Assembly: GCA_905233515.1 (NCBI GenBank)
Contig: CAJOEQ010000063.1
Coordinates: 1 to 8,718, forward strand
Direction of reading: 5' to 3'
Length of the DNA stretch: 8,718 bases
From: an uncultured Synergistales bacterium
GTDB lineage: Bacteria > Synergistota > Synergistia > Synergistales > Aminobacteriaceae
Below are positions 1 through 6,184 of the stretch, one piece after another. Under the pieces are notes generated by a model, which worked only from the letters and a program-made list of their open reading frames with translations, ran no database searches and was not told the DNA's origin. Positions within the stretch are counted from its first letter, which is position 1. Each line of letters starts with the position of its first letter. The position numbers and the translations under genes are program-made.

Positions 1-4
1 CGCA

Positions 5-34
5 CCCATTCCCCCCGCACCCCCCTCCCCGCCC
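5..34 (-). other. G-quadruplex-forming G-rich tract after pepF
   Basis: On the minus strand five G runs of 3, 4, 6, 6 and 3 bases are separated by loops of C, A, TGC and AAT. This meets the standard G3+N1-7 rule for an intramolecular quadruplex. It begins 24 nt after the pepF stop and its composition is nothing like the AT-rich DNA around it. Read in the pepF frame past the stop codon it would encode a glycine-rich peptide. I cannot tell whether it is a regulatory structure, the start or body of another gene, or a sequence at which assembly stopped. Confidence 0.7.
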
Positions 35-57
35 GAGAGTTCCTGCGATTTCGTAAT

Positions 58-1869
58 TTATACATTCCACGCCTTTAGACCTTCATTTAAACGCGACTCA
101 AACATTTTCATGGTACGCTCAAAGGGTTCGCGCTCTGTTAAATCAACACCTGCACGACGCAAAATATTTAACGAGTAATCACTGCCGCCGCTCTGTAAAA
201 ATTTTAAGTAGCGATTAACTGCTCCATCTTCATTATTAATTATAGCCGACGCAAAGGCATTAGCAGCCGTAAAGCCGGTAACGTATTTATACACATAAAA
301 CGCCGTGTAAAAATGAGGTATTCTAGCCCATTCCGCGCAAAGTTCTTTATCTATTTTCATGTCAGGCCCATAACATGAATTATTTAATTTCTCCCATAAA
401 TTGCACATATAATCAGGAGTCAAAATTTGCCCGGATTCTGCGTGATTATGAGTCTCTCGTTCAAACTCTGCAAACATGGCTTGCCTGTAAAAAGTCGTTC
501 TTACCATGTCATAATAATAATTAAGCAGCCATTTTTTATTTTCTTGACTCGACGCGTTATTTAACATGTATTCAAGTAATAGTGCCTCATTAGTCGTAGA
601 AGCTACTTCAGCAAGCAAAATAGTATAATCTGCGTAAACTTGAGGCTGATTCTCGCGTGAATAATAACTGTGCAAACTATGACCCATTTCGTGAACAAGC
701 GTAAATACATCGCGCAAAGTCCCGTTATAATTTAATAACACGTAAGGATGAGTCCCATAACTCCCCCATGAGTAAGCACCTTTTCTTTTGCCTTTATTCT
801 CGTAAATGTCGATCCAGTTTTGAGAGATCCCGCGCTTGAAATTCGCGATATAATCATCACCGAGCGGCGCAAGAGCCTTCACCGCTAAATCTACGGCATC
901 ACTAAAATTTATATCGTCTGAAGGTTCCTGCGAAATCGGCACGTTTAAATCATAAAAATGGAACTCATCAAGATTTAAAACTTTTTTGCGCAGTGATATT
1001 AATTTATGCATTAAAGGCGCGTATTCTTTCGCAGTCTCTACAACGTGATTATAAACGCATTCGGGGACGTTTTCAGCAAATAAAGCCATGTCAAGAGAGT
1101 TATTATATTTTCTTGCTTGAGAGTAAAAAATATCGCCCTTCACTGAACCTGCATATAGTGCCGCGATTGAATTCTTGAATTTCTCATAAGTCCCGTAAAT
1201 TCCTATAAAAGCATTTCGCCTGACTTCACGATTAAGACTCCGGCTGAATTTGTACCAGCGTTCTTCTGTGAGTTCCGTTAAATTGCCGTCATCGTCCTGA
1301 ATATCAGGGAATTTCATATCTGCGTCAGTTAAAAGAGTGAATGCGTTATCAGGAACTGAAGAAATTTCGCCGGTCTTAGCAAGTAAATATTCAATTTCGG
1401 GCGATAAAATGTGCTCACGTTCACGCAGTAATTTCCGGAAAAAGAATTCATACATAGTCAAATCGGGCTGATTCTTAATGCAATTATTAATATAGTCATC
1501 AGGAAGTGAAAGAATTTCAGGCTCAAAGAAAGCGACCGCCGTAGAGTATTGAACTAATAAATTTTCAGCGAGTCCGGCTAATTCCATAGGTTTAGACTCG
1601 CGCAAGTCTTCATGACTCTTCATATTTGCATAGACGTATAATTTATTTAATTCAAGCGATAATGCCTCGTCGTCCTTAATAAAAGCAAGTAAAGTGTCAG
1701 CACCTTCACCGAGCCGGCCTGAATAATTTTTTATAGATTCAATTTTTGCTTTGACTTCATTAAAAGATTTCTGCCAGTCGTCAAAAGTTTTATAAATTGC
1801 CTCGAGATCCCATTTAAAATTTGCGGGAATGTCTTTTCTTTCTGGTACTTCTTTAGATTTAGTATTCAT
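58..1869 (-). CDS. pepF: Oligoendopeptidase F (M3B family zinc metallopeptidase)
   Basis: PepF hydrolyses short peptides in the cytoplasm, typically 7-17 residues long, helping recycle peptides taken up or made during protein turnover. The 603-residue protein is of normal length. The zinc site is intact: HEMGH at 393-397 and the third ligand Glu421 in the AEVASTTNEALL block. The conserved approach to the active site is present (GAYSWGSYGTHPYVLLNYNGTL, about 364-384), as is the C-terminal substrate-binding stretch WARIPHFYTAFYVYKYVTGF (514-533). The N-terminus (RKDIPANFKWDLEAIYKTFDDW, 11-32) is typical of the family. There is no signal peptide or membrane segment. It starts in a TAATG overlap with coaE, has its own ribosome binding site, and is the last gene here. 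No terminator hairpin is seen after its stop; instead a G-rich stretch follows. Confidence 0.97.
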   Translation of the reverse strand: MNTKSKEVPERKDIPANFKWDLEAIYKTFDDWQKSFNEVKAKIESIKNYSGRLGEGADTLLAFIKDDEALSLELNKLYVYANMKSHEDLRESKPMELAGLAENLLVQYSTAVAFFEPEILSLPDDYINNCIKNQPDLTMYEFFFRKLLREREHILSPEIEYLLAKTGEISSVPDNAFTLLTDADMKFPDIQDDDGNLTELTEERWYKFSRSLNREVRRNAFIGIYGTYEKFKNSIAALYAGSVKGDIFYSQARKYNNSLDMALFAENVPECVYNHVVETAKEYAPLMHKLISLRKKVLNLDEFHFYDLNVPISQEPSDDINFSDAVDLAVKALAPLGDDYIANFKRGISQNWIDIYENKGKRKGAYSWGSYGTHPYVLLNYNGTLRDVFTLVHEMGHSLHSYYSRENQPQVYADYTILLAEVASTTNEALLLEYMLNNASSQENKKWLLNYYYDMVRTTFYRQAMFAEFERETHNHAESGQILTPDYMCNLWEKLNNSCYGPDMKIDKELCAEWARIPHFYTAFYVYKYVTGFTAANAFASAIINNEDGAVNRYLKFLQSGGSDYSLNILRRAGVDLTEREPFERTMKMFESRLNEGLKAWNV

Positions 1870-2462
1870 TAAAAAATTTTCTCCTGTGTATAAATTTCTG
1901 TAATTATAAATGAATTAATTTTCTCCTGTAAATCGTCGAGTCCTTTATCATTCTCGATAATATAATCACTTTGAGAGATTTTAACATTTTCAGGCATTAA
2001 TAAATTTTCCCGTCTTAATAATTCCTGCTCAGTCCATCCGCGATTGTTAATGCATCTTTCGAGCCTGATATTATAATTTGCTCTCACATAAATTATTATA
2101 TCAATCCATGAAGGCCGCCCAGCCTCAAACAATAGGGGAATTTCTAACACAGAAATTGCTAAATTTTCCGTGCGTTCGTGTAATTCTTTCATGACTAGAG
2201 AGTGAATCATATCATTACAAAATTTGTATTCGCTTTTATCTGTGAAAATCTGCCGTGAAATTTCTGACTTGATAATATTTCCTGATGAGTCAATAATTTT
2301 TGCTCCCCAGCGTTTTATTGCGAGGGATTTAATTTTTTCGCTCTGCCATAATTCAGCGACTATAGAATCAGCGTCAAACCTTTCACAGCAAATTTTTCCA
2401 GCTAGTAATTTACTGACTGTTGATTTACCAGCTCCGATACTGCCTGTTACTGCGATAATCAT
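1869..2462 (-). CDS. coaE: Dephospho-CoA kinase
   Basis: CoaE performs the last step of coenzyme A synthesis, phosphorylating the 3' hydroxyl of dephospho-CoA with ATP. The 197-residue protein has the usual length. It carries the P-loop GSIGAGKS (7-14), the FDAD block that starts the substrate-binding region (29-32), EIPLLFEAG (a family signature, about 107-115), the arginine-rich lid region around WTEQELLRRENLLMP and a late SDYIIEN corresponding to the usual DYVI(D/E)N. The start is set by the P-loop, which normally begins about 7 residues in. The first 38 nt overlap the end of the helicase gene in another frame, and no ribosome binding site is visible in ATAATAATTATAATG. Translation is therefore probably coupled to the helicase. 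The TAA stop shares its last base with the pepF ATG. Confidence 0.95.
   Translation of the reverse strand: MIIAVTGSIGAGKSTVSKLLAGKICCERFDADSIVAELWQSEKIKSLAIKRWGAKIIDSSGNIIKSEISRQIFTDKSEYKFCNDMIHSLVMKELHERTENLAISVLEIPLLFEAGRPSWIDIIIYVRANYNIRLERCINNRGWTEQELLRRENLLMPENVKISQSDYIIENDKGLDDLQEKINSFIITEIYTQEKIF
1881..1885 (-). promoter_or_regulatory. Ribosome binding site of pepF inside coaE
   Basis: AGGAG lies 11 nt upstream of the pepF ATG, within the last codons of coaE. It restores independent ribosome entry after three genes that lack a visible site, so pepF need not depend on coupling alone. Confidence 0.75.
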
Positions 2463-4437
2463 TATAATTATTATTTCGACTGAAAAAAGTTTTTTGTCTT
2501 ATTGGAGCCTTCCCCCTGTCGTCAACTTTCTGACAAGAATCAGGAATCTCAAACAAGAATCGCGAGAAACCTTTTTGAATTATTCCGCCGTAAAGCCTTC
2601 TCGACCTTGCAGCAGTCAAATATAATCTTTCTTCAGCGCGAGTCATTCCTACATAACACAAACGGCGTTCTTCTTCCATTTCTTCTTCATTGTCGCGTGC
2701 GTGTGAACTCGGGAATATATCTTCTTCCATGCCGACAAGAAAAACTACAGGAAATTCTAGACCTTTTGACGCGTGAAGAGTCAATAAACCTACTGCGCTT
2801 TCTTGATTATCGGGCTGTGTATCAGCGTCAGTAAATAAGGCTGCTTCTGCTAAAGTCTCGCTTAATTTGCCATTTGGCACAATAGATTTTAACTCTTTAA
2901 CGTTTTCGACTCTGTCGCTCCACGAGTCCGGGTCATGCTGCTTTAAATATTCGCGGTAATTCATTTCTTCGAGCACATAATTAACAGCCGGCCTTATTCC
3001 GTCGTCAGCAACTTCGAGAATTGCGCACATATGAGACGCAAAATTTTTTACGACTTCCAAGAATGAGCCTTGAACGTTCCAAGCTCCACCGAGAACAAGA
3101 GACCATATTTTTGCGGGGTCATCGCGTAAATCTTTCTGAGTTGAGAGCCATTCTTCAAATTCTGCACGGCGTTTAGGGCCCATTCCCTTAATTGCGAAAT
3201 TTGAGACTCTATCAAGTGCGGCACGGTCAAAGGGATTTAATGCGAGCTTAAGAATTGCTAACACGTCACGTACTTCCATGCGGTCATAAAATGAAAGTCC
3301 CTTTATCACTCTATACGGTATATGATTCTCTAAAAATTTTTGCTCATAAATACGGCTCATTGCGTTTTGTCTATATAGAAGCGCAATATCTTTATAATCA
3401 TAATTATAGACTCTGCAAAGTCTCTCTATTTCTTGAACTATAAAATCAGCCTCTTGAAAATCATTTTGCGCTAAAAGAGTGTAAATTTTCTCCCCTTGAC
3501 TTCTCGACGTGTGTAAATCCTTCTTTAATCTTGCTGTATTATTTCGTATAAGTGCATTAGAAGCCGCTAAAATATTCCCGGTAGATCTATAATTTTCGTC
3601 AAGAATAATAGTTTTAGCGTCGTCAAAATCGTGTTCAAAATTTAGAATCATTCTAAGTTCTGCACCGCGCCACCCATAAATTGACTGATCGGGATCTCCT
3701 ACGACATTGACAATGCAGTTATTTCCGGCCAAGTAACGAATTAATTTATACTGCGGCAAATTCACGTCTTGATACTCATCAACTAAGAGCCATTGTATTT
3801 GCTCCTGTTCTTTGCGTTTAATTTCAGGATAACGGCTCAAAATCTGAAGCGGCAAAATCATCAAATCATCAAAATCTACTGCGTTAAGTTCACGGAGTCT
3901 ATTTCTATAAGCATGAGCAAGTTTATAAGTATTCTCGTCAAGTTCTGACTCATGGCTTGATTCAGCCCACATCATATAATCTCGTGCTATAGCGTCCATT
4001 GCTTGAGCCGGCGTTAATTCACCTTCAGGAAATTTTAATTCTTTGATTAATTGCTGTAAAAGTGAGCGCGAGTCATTTCTGTCAAAAACTGAAAAATTAT
4101 TAGCTAATCCGGCAATTTCGGCAGCTGCTGCCCTGTGTCTGAATAAAAATTTTACTCCGAATCCGTGAAAAGTCCCCGCGTTGATTTTAATTCCCGGTAA
4201 AAGCGAGTCTATACGTGATTTCATTTCTCCGGCGGCTTTATTCGTGAAAGTTACAGCTAAAATTTTATCAGGTTCGGCTATATTTTCAGCTACTAACCAC
4301 GCTATTTTATGAGTAAGGACTCGAGTCTTCCCGCTCCCTGCACCTGCTAAAACAAGTAAAGGCCCGTCAATGTATTTTACTGCCTGCTGTTGACGAGCTG
4401 ATAATTGCGATAATATTTTTTTCCCGTTTTCATTCAT
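2425..4437 (-). CDS. UvrD/PcrA-family superfamily 1A DNA helicase
   Basis: This is a 3'-5' ATP-dependent DNA helicase of the UvrD/Rep/PcrA group, acting in repair and in clearing replication obstacles. The 670-residue protein has the full motif set: Q motif near 15-17, Walker A AGAGSGKT (31-38), Ia TFTNKAA (63-69), GTFH (88-91), Walker B LLVDEYQD (217-224), motif III VVGDPDQSIYGWRGA (245-259), NYRS (282-285), motif V TLHASKGLEF (553-562) and VI VGMTRAEERLYL (596-607). After motif VI there are only about 60 residues, ending in a polar Asn/Arg/Tyr-rich tail. The Tudor-like C-terminal domain of PcrA and UvrD, which contacts RNA polymerase, is not recognisable. I chose ATG 4437, which overlaps the end of the hypA-like gene by 8 nt. 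A TTG at 4458 is in frame but the nearest GAGG abuts it. PcrA, UvrD and Rep cannot be told apart safely. Confidence 0.95.
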   Translation of the reverse strand: MNENGKKILSQLSARQQQAVKYIDGPLLVLAGAGSGKTRVLTHKIAWLVAENIAEPDKILAVTFTNKAAGEMKSRIDSLLPGIKINAGTFHGFGVKFLFRHRAAAAEIAGLANNFSVFDRNDSRSLLQQLIKELKFPEGELTPAQAMDAIARDYMMWAESSHESELDENTYKLAHAYRNRLRELNAVDFDDLMILPLQILSRYPEIKRKEQEQIQWLLVDEYQDVNLPQYKLIRYLAGNNCIVNVVGDPDQSIYGWRGAELRMILNFEHDFDDAKTIILDENYRSTGNILAASNALIRNNTARLKKDLHTSRSQGEKIYTLLAQNDFQEADFIVQEIERLCRVYNYDYKDIALLYRQNAMSRIYEQKFLENHIPYRVIKGLSFYDRMEVRDVLAILKLALNPFDRAALDRVSNFAIKGMGPKRRAEFEEWLSTQKDLRDDPAKIWSLVLGGAWNVQGSFLEVVKNFASHMCAILEVADDGIRPAVNYVLEEMNYREYLKQHDPDSWSDRVENVKELKSIVPNGKLSETLAEAALFTDADTQPDNQESAVGLLTLHASKGLEFPVVFLVGMEEDIFPSSHARDNEEEMEEERRLCYVGMTRAEERLYLTAARSRRLYGGIIQKGFSRFLFEIPDSCQKVDDRGKAPIRQKTFFSRNNNYNDYRSNRQYRSW

Positions 4438-4792
4438 AGTTATAAAAATTGTTGTCAACCTCTATTGCTTCAATACCGAGTTCAAGACCCGATAATATTT
4501 TAATGTCATCACTTCCGCAAGTGGGACAAGTAAAAATTTTCTCTTCTCTGATTCCTATTCTGCCGCAGGAGTTACAGCGCAAAGTTATGGGTAACATAAT
4601 CACCGATAAAATTGCGCCTTCTGCTGGAGTGTCTTTTGTGAGTCCTGCAAAGATAAACGACATTAATTCAGGATTAACGCTCCTAAGGCCGCCGACTTTT
4701 GCAACAACTCTATTAACTTTTCGCCAGCCTGTTTTATTGCAGAGACTCAAGACTACATTTTTAAGTGAATTAGTCAACGAATGCTCATACAT
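4430..4792 (-). CDS. hypA: HypA-like nickel/zinc metallochaperone lacking the usual His2
   Basis: HypA delivers nickel to NiFe-hydrogenase precursors with HypB, and carries a structural zinc site. This 120-residue protein matches the family in length and layout. It has an N-terminal block (MYEHSLTNSL), VAKVGGLRSVNPELMSFIF (30-48), PAEGA (56-60), and a zinc domain with two CxxC pairs, Cys73/Cys76 and Cys89/Cys92, then SGLELGIEAIEVD (101-113). The oddity is the start. HypA normally opens M-H-E, and His2 is the key nickel ligand; here it is M-Y-E-H, with Tyr2 and a His at position 4. No hypB or hydrogenase gene is present in the window. The ATG directly follows the cheR TAA and no ribosome binding site is visible, so translation is probably coupled to cheR. 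Family assignment is secure; nickel delivery is uncertain. Confidence 0.85.
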   Translation of the reverse strand: MYEHSLTNSLKNVVLSLCNKTGWRKVNRVVAKVGGLRSVNPELMSFIFAGLTKDTPAEGAILSVIMLPITLRCNSCGRIGIREEKIFTCPTCGSDDIKILSGLELGIEAIEVDNNFYNYE

Positions 4793-5596
4793 TTATTTTT
4801 TCGTGTATAAGAACGGCCCTGCTGACTCGAATCCTATTTGTTGATAGCCGTAAATTTGTTCAGTTGAACCGACTAAGAAATAACCGCCCGACGCAAGAGC
4901 ATCAAAAAATTTCTTGTATAATTTGTCCTTAGTTGCTCCTGTGAAATAAATAACGACATTGCGGCAAAGAATAATATCAAAATTTGCCCCGAAAGGATCT
5001 TCAATCATGTTAAATCTTTTGAATGAGACTCTGCGCTTGATTTCAGGGTTTACGTCATAAGTAGCTCCGCCGTCCTTAGTCGTGAAATATTTTGCAAGAT
5101 ATTCTTTAGGGACATTCAATAATTGCGCTTTACGGTAATTGCCTTTCTGAGCTGTGTTAATTGCTCCCTGATCAATATCAGCCGCTAAAACTGGATTCAT
5201 AGTATCAAGACCGCATACAGCCGAAAGAATTGCAAGTGAATAGGGCTCTTCACCTGTTGCACAGCCTGCACTCCAAAGTTTAAGGCGTTTAGTACCGCGT
5301 TTCTTGATTAATTCGGGAATAATTTTATCTCTGAGTTTCCACCATTGAGAGTCATTCCTGAAAAATTCAGACACGTTGATTGTCAGGTGATCAAGAAATT
5401 CACGTAATTTTTTCTCGTCGCTGTTGATAATATCAAAATATTCGTCGTGATTCTTGCATTTCCAGCGATTCATTAATTCATGAGTCCTGCGGTGAATCTG
5501 ATCTTTGTACGAATTTAAATCTATACCAGTCAAACGCTTGAATTTCATTTTAAACGTTATATAACCGGGCGTATTATACTGAGTGCTTTCGTCCAT
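4793..5596 (-). CDS. cheR: CheR-type methyltransferase (chemoreceptor glutamate O-methyltransferase)
   Basis: CheR enzymes use S-adenosylmethionine to methylate glutamates of chemoreceptors. The 267-residue protein covers both CheR domains. The N-terminal helical domain (about 12-80) ends in LTINVSEFFRN (71-81), the family motif. The Rossmann-type catalytic domain has the SAM-binding WSAGCATGEEPYSLA (108-122), AADID (138-142), NMIEDPF (196-202), CRNVVIYF (211-218) and GGYFLVGSTE (237-246). There is no fused PAS, TPR or receiver domain and no membrane segment. The start at 5596 keeps the conserved YITFKMKFKRLTGIDL stretch; starting at Met17 would cut into it. It begins 42 nt after frr and its TAA abuts the ATG of the next gene. 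No receptor or cheB is nearby, so the target is unknown. Free-standing CheR-like enzymes can also serve non-chemotaxis pathways. Confidence 0.93.
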   Translation of the reverse strand: MDESTQYNTPGYITFKMKFKRLTGIDLNSYKDQIHRRTHELMNRWKCKNHDEYFDIINSDEKKLREFLDHLTINVSEFFRNDSQWWKLRDKIIPELIKKRGTKRLKLWSAGCATGEEPYSLAILSAVCGLDTMNPVLAADIDQGAINTAQKGNYRKAQLLNVPKEYLAKYFTTKDGGATYDVNPEIKRRVSFKRFNMIEDPFGANFDIILCRNVVIYFTGATKDKLYKKFFDALASGGYFLVGSTEQIYGYQQIGFESAGPFLYTKK

Positions 5597-5608
5597 ATAT
5601 ATATAAAT

Positions 5609-5613
5609 CCCCC
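5609..5613 (-). promoter_or_regulatory. Weak, G-only ribosome binding site of cheR with an (AT)5 spacer
   Basis: Upstream of the cheR ATG the only purine-rich stretch is AAAAAGGGGGA, with five G in a row at 5609-5613. It lies 12 nt from the start codon, further than usual. The spacer is a TA dinucleotide run (5595-5605, which includes part of the start codon). It contrasts with the clean AGGAGG sites of rpsB and frr. Confidence 0.45.
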
Positions 5614-5638
5614 TTTTTGAGATTAAAATTTTTTTGCG

Positions 5639-6178
5639 CTAATCCTCGAGTACTTCTTTTTCTTTAATTTTATAGACCTCATCAATTTTCTTAATATATT
5701 TGTCCGTAATGTCCTGAACATCTTTAGTAAATTTTTTGAGGTCGTCTTCTGTAATTTCTGAGGCTTTTTCCTGTTTCTTGAGAGTCTCTATAGTATCGCG
5801 CCTGTAATTTCTGATTACAACTTTTGACTCTTCAGCTTTACGGGCTAATAATTTTGTGAGTTCTACGCGTCTTGCTTTTGTGAGTTCAGGCGTCCCATCG
5901 CTTTGAGGAGTCATCCCGATATTTGCCGCTAAAATTGCTTTCTCGATAGCTTTTAGAGTCCCTTTGTCGAACGGAGCAACCTGAATCGACCTGCTTTCAG
6001 GAATAGTAACATTTGCGAGCTGCTTAATGGGCGTTGGATTTCCGTAATAATCGACTTTAATATCACTGACGAGTCCCGGGTGAGCGCGTCCTGTTCGTAT
6101 CGACAAATATTCACTCTGAAGAAAAGCTATAGCCTTGTCCATATTTGCGCGTAGTTCTGCAAGTTCATCTGTTGCCAT
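5639..6178 (-). CDS. frr: Ribosome recycling factor with a shortened domain II
   Basis: RRF, together with EF-G, splits the post-termination ribosome. The protein has 179 residues against about 185 in E. coli. The helical domain I start (MDKAIAFLQSEYLSIRTGRA, 13-32), the domain II core (VDYYGNPTPIKQLANVTIP, 42-60) and the returning helix (KVVIRNYRRDTIETLKK near 118-134) are all clear. Against E. coli RRF the alignment is gap-free up to residue 95. Then PQSDG is followed directly by TPELTKARR where E. coli has SDIRVPLPPLTEERR. Six residues are missing, the last strand of domain II just before the hinge. The reading frame is intact. AGGAGG (6190-6195) lies 11 nt upstream of the ATG, inside the end of pyrH. 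It is surely frr; whether the deletion is natural needs relatives. Confidence 0.96.
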   Translation of the reverse strand: MATDELAELRANMDKAIAFLQSEYLSIRTGRAHPGLVSDIKVDYYGNPTPIKQLANVTIPESRSIQVAPFDKGTLKAIEKAILAANIGMTPQSDGTPELTKARRVELTKLLARKAEESKVVIRNYRRDTIETLKKQEKASEITEDDLKKFTKDVQDITDKYIKKIDEVYKIKEKEVLED

Positions 6179-6184
6179 CGTTAA

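Noticed and set aside
3..170. Proline-rich plus-strand frame entering from the left edge
   Set aside because: It is the complement of the G-rich tract and then runs antisense into the end of pepF before a stop. Nothing supports translation.
2224..2625. Plus-strand open frame of 133 codons opposite coaE and the helicase end
   Set aside because: It lies entirely antisense to two well-recognised genes, resembles no family I know and has no ribosome binding site that I can see.
4438..4458. Helicase start at TTG 4458
   Set aside because: The only purine-rich stretch directly abuts the TTG, and the added residues are not typical. ATG 4437 overlaps the hypA-like stop in the usual coupled manner. 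This remains a possible minor start.
4449..4844. Plus-strand open frame of 131 codons opposite the hypA-like gene
   Set aside because: It is a shadow of the hypA-like gene and the end of cheR, whose minus-strand products have clear family motifs.
5597..5638. Possible terminator between frr and cheR
   Set aside because: There are A- and T-runs here but no GC-rich stem, so nothing beyond an AT-rich spacer can be claimed.
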